Positions 26,745-35,006 of a DNA stretch of 64,000 nt are shown in pieces; within the stretch, counting starts at the first letter, position 1; the number at the start of each line of letters is the position of its first letter. A model generated the notes under the pieces. That model was not told the DNA's origin. It saw nothing but the letters and a program-made list of their open reading frames with translations, and ran no database searches. Origin of the DNA: JADGNZ01 sp963715895 (GTDB lineage Bacteria > Acidobacteriota > Thermoanaerobaculia > Gp7-AA8); NCBI GenBank assembly GCA_963715895.1, contig OY970284.1, forward strand, positions 5,456,001 to 5,520,000, given 5' to 3'. The position numbers were made by a program, and so were the translations under genes.

Positions 26745-27521
26745 CTAGCGCACGAAATACTTATCCAGATGCTCGTACGCCTGCCGCACGCCCTCGCTCT
26801 GCGTCTTCAGCTCCGAGAACGCGCCGCGGTAGATGCCGCTGACACGCGTCACATTCCGCTCGCGCAGGGCGTAGAGCACCTCGCGCAAGGCCTCGGCTTC
26901 GGCGGGGGCAAGATCGGTACGGCCGATCTCACGCTCCAGCAGCGACTGCGCCACGCGCAGGTGCTCGCCGCTGTCCTCGCGCGAGGCAACCGGCGCCGGC
27001 GTGGGCGTCGTCTCCGGCTGCGAGGCGGACGGGATGTAGGCGGCGGGAGCGCGTCCTTCGATCGTGTTCGGCGAGGAGAGGTCGACCGAGCCTGGCAGCT
27101 CCTTCAGTTGCGGGCTGAACTTCCCCATCATGAAGAAGAGCTCTTTCTCGTCGGAGAAGTTGCCGACCAGCCGCGCGTTCTTGGCCATCTCCAGGTGATC
27201 CGACTCCTGCAGCATGATGAAGGCGCGGGCGCGCTCCTCGAGCGTGATGCGTTTGGCGTGCACGCGCCAGGCCGTGAGCGTCCCCTGGATGAAGCAGGCT
27301 TGGCCGGCGCGGATGCTCACCGCTTCCACCGTGACGTTCTCCTCGATCCGGATCGAGCCGTTGGTCGATTCGATGTCCGAGTACGTCCCCGAGTTCTGGA
27401 TGACGAGGTTGCCGGGGGTCTTGATCGACAACTGACCATTGGCGTTGACACGGATCTCCGTGCCCCGCGGGATGATCATCGTCGGGAAATTTGCCTGGTC
27501 GGCGGCGTTGCTGCTCATCAC
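26745..27521 (-). CDS. Bactofilin-like polymer-forming protein
   Basis: 258 residues. About residues 10-130 are short-period beta (IRVNANGQLSIKTPGNLVIQ, GSIRIEENVTVEAVSIRAGQ, GTLTAWRVHAKRITLEE) consistent with the right-handed beta-helix of bactofilins; a Pro-rich linker and a helical C-terminal tail follow. It overlaps the M23 peptidase gene by four bases (ATGA). Bactofilin genes beside M23 peptidases are a known shape/cell-wall pairing, which supports the call; the beta-helix is inferred from the repeat pattern. Confidence 0.65.
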   Translation of the reverse strand: MMSSNAADQANFPTMIIPRGTEIRVNANGQLSIKTPGNLVIQNSGTYSDIESTNGSIRIEENVTVEAVSIRAGQACFIQGTLTAWRVHAKRITLEERARAFIMLQESDHLEMAKNARLVGNFSDEKELFFMMGKFSPQLKELPGSVDLSSPNTIEGRAPAAYIPSASQPETTPTPAPVASREDSGEHLRVAQSLLEREIGRTDLAPAEAEALREVLYALRERNVTRVSGIYRGAFSELKTQSEGVRQAYEHLDKYFVR

Positions 27522-28555
27522 ACCCTCCTGCGCCCAAGAAACGCCGATGGAAGAGGATCGAAATCCTTGTAATCCTTGCTGGTACGCGACTTCATCAACA
27601 GGGATGCTTCATTGTTCCACTGGTAGTTGAGGATGTAAATCCGAGGATCGATGGGGATGTAGGTCCCGGGCTGTTCGAGATCGCTGCGCACCTCGTAGTG
27701 CAGATGCGAATTCGTGCTCCAGCCGGTCGATCCTACGGTGGCGATGACCTCGCCCTGCTTGATCTTCTGTCCCGCGCTCACCTTGACCGTGTCGCAGTGT
27801 CCGTAGATGGTGATGAAGCGGTCGGCGTGGTTGACCACGACCACGTTGCCGAAGCGCCACCAGGCCACGCTCTCGCGCAGCGGATAGCGGCCGGCGAAGC
27901 TGACCACGCCGTCGGCCGTGGCGTAGACCGGCGTGCCGGTGGGGGCGGAGAGATCGAGTCCCTTGTGAAAATCGGAAGCGCGCGTGAACGGCGAGATTCG
28001 CAGGCCGAACGGCGAGGTGAGCACGAACTGGTCGGATGGCAGCGGGAGGATGGATGGCGTATGCCGCACCAGGTCGGAGTTCGCCGTCTCGTAGCGGCCC
28101 AGCAGGTCGAGCTGATCCTGCAGGCGGTGCATGGCATTGCGCAGCGCCAGCTCACGCTGATGGGCGTCGTCGATATGAAGGTCGCTGGCGTCGCCTTTGG
28201 CGGCGTGGATCGGCAGCGAGAACCCGCCAACGCCGAGGTTGCGGTCGAGACCGTAGACGGTCACGAGCTTCTCCACGCGGATGCGCTGCTCCTCGAGGCT
28301 GCGCTCGAGCGACGTCATCTGCACCACGTTCTCCTGCAGCCGTCCGCGCTGGATGTCGCGCTCATCGCGCATCGACTTGAGGAAGTTGTCTTTGTAGACG
28401 CGGCGGATGACGGTAGGGGCCGCGGCCATCGATCCGAGTAGCCCCGCCAGCACGATACAAAGCGCCACGAGTCCGACCACCACCCGCCGGCGGTCAAAGA
28501 AAACGTAACGCACGCGGCGACGAATGTCGCTCGGGACGATCTGGATTTCGATCAT
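27518..28555 (-). CDS. M23 family metallopeptidase, membrane-anchored
   Basis: 345 residues: N-terminal membrane helix (about 25-47), coiled-coil (about 55-100, 130-165), then a LytM domain with FHKGLDL (His, Asp), IYGHCD and SHLHYEV (HxH) zinc and catalytic residues. All ligands intact, so likely an active DD- or LD-endopeptidase on peptidoglycan, in the periplasm. The downstream bactofilin-like gene starts within its last codons. The pair resembles the LmdC/bactofilin modules that set cell curvature or morphology. Confidence 0.9.
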   Translation of the reverse strand: MIEIQIVPSDIRRRVRYVFFDRRRVVVGLVALCIVLAGLLGSMAAAPTVIRRVYKDNFLKSMRDERDIQRGRLQENVVQMTSLERSLEEQRIRVEKLVTVYGLDRNLGVGGFSLPIHAAKGDASDLHIDDAHQRELALRNAMHRLQDQLDLLGRYETANSDLVRHTPSILPLPSDQFVLTSPFGLRISPFTRASDFHKGLDLSAPTGTPVYATADGVVSFAGRYPLRESVAWWRFGNVVVVNHADRFITIYGHCDTVKVSAGQKIKQGEVIATVGSTGWSTNSHLHYEVRSDLEQPGTYIPIDPRIYILNYQWNNEASLLMKSRTSKDYKDFDPLPSAFLGRRRV

Positions 28556-28633
28556 GGCGAAGCCCCGCCTGGAGTACGCGGGTCGAGCAATATAACACAG
28601 AGGGTGTCGCGAAGGTTGGGCAGTGGGGGGGAA

Positions 28634-28708
28634 ACGGTTATCGGTTGTCGGTTATCGGTTGGCGGGTCGCAACGAAGTCGCAAACCGATAACCGACAACC
28701 GATAACCT
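28634..28708. repeat. 7-bp-unit palindromic repeat
   Basis: Left arm GGTTATCGGTTGTCGGTTAT, centre GGCGGGTCGCAACGAAGTCG, right arm AACCGATAACCGACAACCGA. Confidence 0.9.
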
Positions 28709-28805
28709 CCGCTCACGATTCATGGTAAATACCCCATAACTCCTGCCCTTTCCGAAACCAACTCCGCAAACGCCCGTACACCAGGCCACACGAGGAGAAC
28801 AACCC

Positions 28806-31493
28806 ATGTCCCTTTCCACGAACCGCCTGGCGCGTTTCTTCGCGCTGATTGCCCTCATCGCATTGCCGCTCGCGGCAGCGCAAACGGCCGGCCTGCCGCC
28901 GCTCATCGACCGCGAATTGATCTTCGGCGATCCCGAGATCGCCGGCGCGCAACTCTCGCCCGACGGCAGATACATCGCCTTCGTCAAGCCGCTGAACGGC
29001 ACGCGCAACGTCTGGGTCAAGAAGGTCGACGAGCCGTTCAGCGCGGCGCGGCCCATCACCGCCGACACGCACCGCCCCATTCCCGCCTACTTCTGGACGC
29101 GCGACAGCAAGTACATCCTCTTCGTACAGGATCAGGGGGGCGACGAGAACTTCAACGTCTTCGCCGTCGATCCCGCGGCCAGGCCCGCCGAGGGGCAGAG
29201 CGTTCCGCAGGCGCGCAACCTGACCGATGTCAAAGGCGTCCGCGCCGAGATTTTTTCCGTTCCGAAAAATGATCCCGACATCATCCTGGTCGGACTCAAC
29301 GACCGCGACAAAGCGTGGCACGACCTCTACAAGGTCAAAATCTCCACCGGCGAACGGACGCTGCTCCGCAAGAACACGGAGCGGATCTCGGGCTGGACGT
29401 TCGATCACAAGGGACAGTTGCGCCTTGCCTTGCGCTCGGCGGAGAACGGCGACACCGAGATCCTCCGTGTCGATGCCGACAAGTTCGAAAAGATCTACTC
29501 CTGCGATGTCTTCGAGTCCTGCGGCCCGATCCGCTTCCATAAAGACGATCGCCGCGTCTACTTCGAGACGAACAAGGGCAACCTCGACCTGACGCAGATC
29601 GTGCTTCTCGATCCCGCGGACGGAAAAGAGGAGCTCGTGGCCAGCGATCCGATGAAACGCGTCGACGTGGGTGGACCGATCTTCTCGGACAAGAGCGAAG
29701 AGCTCGTCGGCATCGTCTATGAGGACGACCGCACCCGCTACACCTGGTTCGACAAGGAGTACGAAGCCGACTTCAAGTGGCTTCAGGCGAAGTTCCCCAA
29801 GCTGGACGTCTCTCCCTATTCGTCGACCGCCGACGAACATCTCTGGCTCGTTTCCGCCAATGGCGACACCGAGCCCGGCCAGACCCTCCTCTTCGACCGC
29901 ACAACACACAAGCTCACGCCGCAGTACCGGATCCGCGAGAAGCTGGTCCGCAACGATCTCGCTCCGATGCAGGTCATCCGCTACAAGTCGTCGGACGGAC
30001 TGGAGATCCCCGCTTACCTCACCCTGCCGAAGGGTGTCGAGGCCAGGAACCTGCCGCTCATCGCCCTGCCGCACGGGGGACCATGGGGCCGCGACTCCTG
30101 GGGCTATCGCTCGCTCGTGCAGTTCCTGGCCAACCGCGGCTACGCGGTGCTGCAACCGAACTTCCGGGCATCCACCGGCTACGGCAAACAGTTCCTGAAC
30201 GCCGGCAATCTGCAGTGGGGCGAGAAGATGCAGGACGACATCACCTGGGGCGTGAAGTATCTCGTCGCGCAAGGCACCGCCGATCCGAAACGCATCGGAA
30301 TCCTCGGCGGCAGTTACGGCGGCTACGCCACGCTGGCCGGACTGGCCTTCACTCCCGACGTCTACGCCGCCGGTGTCTCGATCGTCGGGCCGTCGAATCT
30401 CATCACGCTGCTCGATTCGATTCCGCCGTATTGGGAAGCCGGGCGGACGATGTTCTATCAGCGCATGGGCGATCCGCGTACGCCCGAAGGCAAGGCCCGT
30501 CTCGAAAAGCAGTCCCCGCTGAATTCCGCCGCGAAAATCAAAGCGCCGCTGCTGGTCATTCAGGGGGCGAATGATCCCCGCGTGAAGCGTGCCGAGAGCG
30601 ACCGCATCGTCATCGCCCTGCGCGATCGCGGCTTCCCGGTCGAATACGTCGTCGCTCCCGACGAGGGTCACGGTTTCGCGCGTCCCGTCAACAACATGGC
30701 CGCGTTCTTCACGGCCGAGAAGTTCCTGGCCAAGCACCTCGGCGGACGCTATCAGGAGAGCGCGACGCCGGAAGTCACCACGCGCATCGCCGAGATCACC
30801 GTCGATCCGAAATCGGTCGAAGTGGCGAAGCCGGTTGCAGCTGCGTCCGCATCGCTGCCGAAGCCTTCCTTCGATCTCACCCCCGGGAAGTCGCAATACA
30901 AGATGACGCTCAAGATGGGCGATCAGAACATGGCCATGGATTCGGCGAATGAGATCCGTGAAGAGAACGGCAACTGGATCGTTCACAGCACCGCCAAGGG
31001 TCCGATGGGCGAGATGTCCGATGAGACCGTGATCGCCAAGGGGACGCTGGTGACGTTGTCGCGCACCGTGCATCAGGGGCCGGCCACGATCGAGGTCGCC
31101 TACAAGGATGGGAAAGCGTCCGGCACGATGAGCATGAACGGCCAGCCGCATCCGATCGCCGTCGACCTCGGCGGACCCCTCTTCGCCGAGGGAGCCGGAT
31201 CGAATGACGTGCTGGCGTCGTTGCCGCTGGCCGATAGCTACTCCGCCACATTCCGCAACTTCGATCTGATGAAACAGAAGCTCAAGGTGATGCAGCTCAA
31301 CGTCACGGGCAGCGAGAAGATCACCGTCCCCGCCGGCTCCTTCGACGCCTGGAAGGTGGAGATCAAGTCCGCCGACGGCGAAGCCGGCAGCTCCACGATC
31401 TGGGTCGACAAGGCCACGCGGAAAGTCGTGAAGCAAGCGTCGGTCTTGCCGCAGATGAATGGCGCGACGCTTACCTCGGAGTTGGCGCAGTAG
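28806..31493 (+). CDS. S9 family prolyl oligopeptidase with extra C-terminal domain
   Basis: 895 residues. Signal peptide (about 1-26), beta-propeller (about 30-400) and alpha/beta hydrolase domain with nucleophile Ser503 (GGSYGGY), Asp590 (GANDPRV) and His622 (DEGHGF). This is the acylaminoacyl/dipeptidyl-peptidase group. Beyond the usual end (about residue 660) a further 230 residues form a beta-rich domain with YKMTLKMGDQNM and a late VPAGSFDAWKVEI, resembling DUF3108-type lipoprotein-like domains. The extension is unusual for S9 peptidases. Periplasmic or exported. Confidence 0.93.
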   Translation: MSLSTNRLARFFALIALIALPLAAAQTAGLPPLIDRELIFGDPEIAGAQLSPDGRYIAFVKPLNGTRNVWVKKVDEPFSAARPITADTHRPIPAYFWTRDSKYILFVQDQGGDENFNVFAVDPAARPAEGQSVPQARNLTDVKGVRAEIFSVPKNDPDIILVGLNDRDKAWHDLYKVKISTGERTLLRKNTERISGWTFDHKGQLRLALRSAENGDTEILRVDADKFEKIYSCDVFESCGPIRFHKDDRRVYFETNKGNLDLTQIVLLDPADGKEELVASDPMKRVDVGGPIFSDKSEELVGIVYEDDRTRYTWFDKEYEADFKWLQAKFPKLDVSPYSSTADEHLWLVSANGDTEPGQTLLFDRTTHKLTPQYRIREKLVRNDLAPMQVIRYKSSDGLEIPAYLTLPKGVEARNLPLIALPHGGPWGRDSWGYRSLVQFLANRGYAVLQPNFRASTGYGKQFLNAGNLQWGEKMQDDITWGVKYLVAQGTADPKRIGILGGSYGGYATLAGLAFTPDVYAAGVSIVGPSNLITLLDSIPPYWEAGRTMFYQRMGDPRTPEGKARLEKQSPLNSAAKIKAPLLVIQGANDPRVKRAESDRIVIALRDRGFPVEYVVAPDEGHGFARPVNNMAAFFTAEKFLAKHLGGRYQESATPEVTTRIAEITVDPKSVEVAKPVAAASASLPKPSFDLTPGKSQYKMTLKMGDQNMAMDSANEIREENGNWIVHSTAKGPMGEMSDETVIAKGTLVTLSRTVHQGPATIEVAYKDGKASGTMSMNGQPHPIAVDLGGPLFAEGAGSNDVLASLPLADSYSATFRNFDLMKQKLKVMQLNVTGSEKITVPAGSFDAWKVEIKSADGEAGSSTIWVDKATRKVVKQASVLPQMNGATLTSELAQ

Positions 31494-31555
31494 GCAGGTT
31501 CCCTTCGGCTACCGCGCCGTCGCTCCGAAAAGAGCTCGCGCCTTCCTAACATCGA

Positions 31556-31622
31556 GAGTCCTTCTCCCCCAGCGCTTTTCAGCTGGGGGAGAAGGTGCCG
31601 ACAGGCGGATGAGGGGGCGGTG
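31556..31622. repeat. Hairpin repeat (CCTTCTCCCCC / GGGGGAGAAGG type)
   Basis: CCTTCTCCCCCAGC and its complement around GCTTTTC, followed by GTGCCGACAGGCGGATGAGG. I recognise this as a widespread bacterial interspersed repeat pattern. It sits between the S9 peptidase and the cassette-like site at 31662. Confidence 0.7.
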
Positions 31623-31661
31623 CTTGCCGGAATCCACGTTGGTTGCTTTGGATTCCATGGC

Positions 31662-31754
31662 GCCTAACGGCACCAATCTCACCGGTTTGGAGCCGCACGG
31701 AGCGAGGTATAGCTCTTGCGACTTGGTGTGTCGCGGGTTCGCGTCCGATTAGGC
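31662..31754 (-). other. attC-like integron cassette site A
   Basis: On the minus strand it opens with GCCTAAT, which contains the TAA stop of the 31749 gene, and closes with GTTAGGC, a canonical R' core (GTTRRRY). An ATG follows 3 bp after the closing GGC. The inner arms (GCTCC...GGAGC region) can pair. It shares the CCGGTGAG-CTTGGTGCCGTT block with sites C and D. Site architecture is seen; integrase recognition is inferred. Confidence 0.5.
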
Positions 31755-32102
31755 GGAGGGCACGGCGAATCTACTGGCACCCTGACCTTGCTCCGCGAAC
31801 ACGAGGACGTTGTATTCGCCCGGCTCAAGCGGCACAGCTGCATGCTTCTCGCGATAGCCGGTTGGAAGACTGCCATAAATGATCTCGGGAAGTGGGGGCT
31901 TTCGGGGACCATGTTCCGTGAGTTCGTCCTCGAGCCGATTATGAACTTTCGCCAGCATGGCGAGAATCTCTGGAGGAGCTTGGTCGATGGGCCACGACTG
32001 AAACGAACCGCCCGAGGAAGCTACCTCCTGAAATTCGGCAGCGATAAACTCCCACAGGATCTCTTGGGCGGCGTTGGATACGAGGAGCGTCTCGATTGAC
32101 AC
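31749..32102 (-). CDS. Hypothetical protein, cassette-like
   Basis: 117 residues from a GTG start. Soluble, mixed alpha/beta: WEFIAAEFQEVASSGGSFQS at about 17-37, IYGSLPTGYREKHAAVPLEP, and a final GEYNVLVFAEQGQGASRF. No family recognised. Its stop codon TAA lies inside the first core of attC-like site A, as in many integron gene cassettes, and it lies between two such sites on the same strand. Base composition is less GC-biased than neighbouring operons. Confidence 0.6.
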   Translation of the reverse strand: MSIETLLVSNAAQEILWEFIAAEFQEVASSGGSFQSWPIDQAPPEILAMLAKVHNRLEDELTEHGPRKPPLPEIIYGSLPTGYREKHAAVPLEPGEYNVLVFAEQGQGASRFAVPSA

Positions 32103-32151
32103 GGACGGTGTGAGCGAAAGACGATCTCGGCGCCGACTGAAACGGACACTT

Positions 32152-32262
32152 CAACTTCACGAAACGTGATCATTCGGAGGCTTGGAGCCGCATGCGAAAT
32201 AATATCGCACTCGCGACGCAGCGATGCGCGGCTCCGAGTCCGGTGTAGCGAGAGTTACCCAG
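32152..32262 (-). other. attC-like site B (degenerate)
   Basis: Follows the stop of the 32255 gene, whose TAA lies in GGGTAAC. It has the inverted pair GGAGCCGC-ATGCG / CGCATGCGGCTCC and the CGACGCAGCG stretch shared with site C, but no good GTTRRRY end; GTTGAAG near 32155 is the closest. Confidence 0.35.
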
Positions 32263-32758
32263 CACTTCGGACCTTTAACACACGCCTTATGGCGAGCCAC
32301 GATACAAAACCGTAGAAGACCATCAACACGATCATTCCGAGCCCAGCCGCAAGCAATTGAATTGGAGTACCCTCGCAAAACGGTTCCACCCCAGGGCCGC
32401 GATCGAAGCACGGCCGCGGGAAGAGCCACAGCATGACAGCGACTGGCCACGCGAGGACCTCGAAAACAACCTTGCCCGGCAGCACGGCGGAGAACAGCGC
32501 CGTTACAGTTAAAGCGATACCAGAAATGAAGACGGTCACAAATCTGAGCGCTTGATGCTTTGAGAGCGCCAGCCAGAAGCGGTTGCCGAATCGCAGGTAG
32601 CCCCGCGCCAGACCGAAGACGACGAGGAAGGCCAGGCTAACGGCCACTGCGCGACCGGCGTTTTGAATCTGATCCGCCGCAGCGAGAACTAGAGCGGCCA
32701 GCCCTGCAGCGGCGCTGAGAAAGAGAGCCCATCGATCGCGCCGTCTTCCAAATCGCAT
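32255..32758 (-). CDS. Small membrane protein of unknown function, cassette-like
   Basis: 167 residues with about four hydrophobic helices (LFLSAAAGLAALVLAAA, VAVSLAFLVVFGLA, FVTVFISGIALTVTALFSAV, LLAAGLGMIVLMVFYGFVSW). No conserved motif known to me. The start lies 22 bp beyond the GTTAGCT core of site C, and the stop is in site B, so it sits like a gene cassette. Function unknown. Confidence 0.6.
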   Translation of the reverse strand: MRFGRRRDRWALFLSAAAGLAALVLAAADQIQNAGRAVAVSLAFLVVFGLARGYLRFGNRFWLALSKHQALRFVTVFISGIALTVTALFSAVLPGKVVFEVLAWPVAVMLWLFPRPCFDRGPGVEPFCEGTPIQLLAAGLGMIVLMVFYGFVSWLAIRRVLKVRSAG

Positions 32759-32774
32759 CGTTCTTCCCAGTGCG

Positions 32775-32878
32775 AGCTAACGGACACAAGCTCACCGGCC
32801 TGGAGTCACAGGCCGATTGTACCGTGCTCGAGACGCAGCAGCGCGCGGCTCCAGTGCGTGGTAGCGCCGACGTAGCCG
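32775..32878 (-). other. attC-like site C
   Basis: On the minus strand it ends GTGTCCGTTAGCT, with the ATG of the membrane protein 17 bp on. It shares ACTGGAGCCGCGCG and GCTGCGTC with site B and the CCGGTGAGCTTG block with sites A and D. The outer core GGCTACG is imperfect. Confidence 0.4.
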
Positions 32879-32939
32879 CCAAACATCTCTCACCTGCCGG
32901 CCGCTCCTCACGTCAAGATCAAACGCGGAGACCTCGAGT

Positions 32940-33238
32940 CCATAACCGGGGAAGTCGATATCAGACGCGCAGACGTCAAGATCAGAACGGAGGCTGCAGG
33001 ATCAGAACCGATAAGGTTCAAACTCGAATCGATGGGGTTCAAGATCAAAAACCGAGCGCTCAAGATCAGAATCAATCGAGCTCAGATCAGAATCGACCGC
33101 TTCAAGTCACAACCGATGGGGTTCAAAATCAAAATCGACCCACTTCAAGATCACAGTCGATGGGGTTCAAAATCACGATCGACCCACTTCAAGATCACAG
33201 TCGATGGGGTTCAAAATCACGATCGACCCACATAAAGG
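32940..33238. repeat. 20-22-bp degenerate tandem array
   Basis: Phase marks (ATCA) at 32981, 33001, 33044, 33065, 33086, 33128, 33150, 33172, 33194 and 33216 give a period of 20-21 bp that settles to exactly 22. The last copies alternate between AAGATCACAGTCGATGGGGT and AAAATCACGATCGACCCACT, so 44 bp is a second-order unit. There are no unique spacers, so this is not CRISPR. Function unknown. Confidence 0.88.
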
Positions 33239-33249
33239 CGACAATTTTT

Positions 33250-33483
33250 GCCCTCGTCCCGCCGGTTTTGATCCTGGGGTGGGTCGATCCTGATATCGAC
33301 CCCCATCGATTCTGATATCGACGTCTTCAGGCTCAGCCCGTAAGCCAACTTCGGCTCCACCAAACGGTCACGCGTGGAATGGACCCCCCACACGTCTGCC
33401 CTCGTCCCGCTGGTTTTGATCCTGGGGTGGGTCGACGCTGATATCGACCCCTATCGATTCTGCTCTCGAGGTTTTCAGGCGCA
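33250..33483. repeat. Duplicated 87-bp block carrying inverted array units
   Basis: 33250-33336 and 33398-33483 share GCCCTCGTCCCGC, GGTTTTGATCCTGGGGTGGG and GATATCGACCCC-ATCGATTCTG. Read on the minus strand they contain the same ATCGACCCAC/ATCGATGGGG words as the array next door, in opposite orientation. The rest of 32.88-33.55 kb shows no convincing gene. Confidence 0.8.
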
Positions 33484-33557
33484 ACACTACGTTCGGCGGA
33501 CGCGCCGCCTGGCCAGAGGCACGCCCCCAAGGGACCGCCACCGCTATCATTACCCTT

Positions 33558-34862
33558 ATGCCCCGCGTCCTCGCCCTCATCGCGTTTCTCCTCGCCACCG
33601 CCGCGCAGGCGCAAACGATCGTCTGGGACAAATTTGATCCGATGGCCGTGCGCACCAACCGTACCGCGGACGTCGTCCTCGAGGCGCAGACCAGCGGCAC
33701 GGTCTCGGGGGTGCGTCTCGATTACGCGAACGGCGGGGCTCTCACGTTAAGCCAAACGGGACCGGGACACTGGGTGGCCTCCGTTCCGGCGGCGAAGGTG
33801 CTCGACGGCTATGCCGCCGATGACGTCAACCACAATTTCGTCGGCTTCCTCAGGCTGCTGGCGTCGGACGGCTCGACCCTGGCCTCGTACAACAGCTTCA
33901 TCCAGGTCGTCGACAACCTTGTCCCCTCCGTCATCATCCGCACCCTCGGCGGGAACGCGCGGGCGACGACACGCATCCTCAACCTCTACCGCCCCGCCAT
34001 CGACGCCGATCACGTACAGGCGGCTGCCCAGCAGTTCTACGGCTATTTTCACGACGACTACGACTTCCTGCAGATCATCTACACCGAGCCGTCGTATCCG
34101 GCCAACCGCTACCACTTCGCCGTACGCAACGACGTCGACGGCATCGGCGAGACGAAGTTCAATCAGGCGCCGTCGTACGGAAGCGCCGGGAAGCTGCAGG
34201 GAATCACCGTCTTCCCGGTCGATTTCTTTTTCGACGCCGGCGAGACGACGTTCTCGCACGAGCTCGGGCACCAGTGGGTGCTTTTTCTCAAAAATACCGT
34301 GCTCCAGCCGGGGCCGCACTGGCCACCGTCGACCATGGCCCACGGCGTCATGGGATTCAACATCCCCGGCAGCTCCGTCGGCGGCGATTTCCCGTACGAC
34401 GTGACCGCCGTGACGGCGACGACGGCCCGGATCACCGACGCGCCGGTGACGAAGGAGTTCAGCGATTTCGACCTCTACCTCATGGGCCTCCTCCCCTCCT
34501 CCGCGGTGTCGCCGGGAATCATCGTGCAGGGAAACCCGTGCAGCGGCTGCCTCCTCCCGAGCAGCACCATCACCATCAACGACGTCATCGCCATCAACGG
34601 CCCCCGCTCGCCCGACGCCTCCGCTGCACAGAAGTCGTTCGATGTCGCCGTCGTCGTGATCTCGCGCGACCGTCTGCTGACCGACGACGAGATGGCGGTC
34701 CTGGAGTACTTCGCCGCCCGCGGCGAGTCGACGACCTCCCTCCCCTTCACCTCCGGCTTCTCCCGCGGAACGACGAAGCCGTTCTACCTCGCCACGCGCG
34801 GATTGGGACGCGTCGACCTGCGGCTCGACCACCCACCGCGCCGCCGCGCGGTAAAACACTGA
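33558..34862 (+). CDS. Secreted zinc metalloprotease-like protein
   Basis: 434 residues with a signal peptide (about 1-18, TAAQAQ). A beta domain of about 80 residues precedes the catalytic part. The zinc motif is FSHELGHQW (HExxH with a downstream Gly), and a later EFSDFDLYLMGLLP segment resembles the Met-turn region of metzincin-like enzymes, where DLYLMG follows the third ligand. A short Cys pair (CSGC) lies near 330. Probably an exported protease of unassigned family; the final third ligand is not certain. Confidence 0.75.
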   Translation: MPRVLALIAFLLATAAQAQTIVWDKFDPMAVRTNRTADVVLEAQTSGTVSGVRLDYANGGALTLSQTGPGHWVASVPAAKVLDGYAADDVNHNFVGFLRLLASDGSTLASYNSFIQVVDNLVPSVIIRTLGGNARATTRILNLYRPAIDADHVQAAAQQFYGYFHDDYDFLQIIYTEPSYPANRYHFAVRNDVDGIGETKFNQAPSYGSAGKLQGITVFPVDFFFDAGETTFSHELGHQWVLFLKNTVLQPGPHWPPSTMAHGVMGFNIPGSSVGGDFPYDVTAVTATTARITDAPVTKEFSDFDLYLMGLLPSSAVSPGIIVQGNPCSGCLLPSSTITINDVIAINGPRSPDASAAQKSFDVAVVVISRDRLLTDDEMAVLEYFAARGESTTSLPFTSGFSRGTTKPFYLATRGLGRVDLRLDHPPRRRAVKH

Positions 34863-34919
34863 GGCATACCATTAGCGCATGCTCAACTGGTTCGGTCCAA
34901 CGTCGCGAAGAGGTAGAGG

Positions 34920-34975
34920 CAACTGACACAACCGATAACCGACAACCGACAACGCGCGCATAGCGCGCAGAATAC
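34920..34975. repeat. 7-bp-unit repeat, one arm
   Basis: ACAACCGATAACCGACAACC units ending in GACAACGCGCGCATAGCGCG. No left arm is seen, as at 15.4 kb. Confidence 0.85.
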
Positions 34976-35006
34976 GAGCCCTCCCACCCCTGTTCCACGC
35001 CTGTCC

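Noticed and set aside
28713..31436. 907-codon open frame opposite the S9 peptidase
   Set aside because: Antisense shadow of a gene with a full catalytic triad.
31509..31658. 49-codon ORF after attC-like site A
   Set aside because: It translates the CCTTCTCCCCC hairpin repeat; most likely a cassette remnant, not a gene.
32770..33315. 181-codon frame through the 20-22-bp array
   Set aside because: Gln/Asp/Arg heptad sequence is the array read in one frame; no ribosome-binding site, and period 22 does not keep frame.
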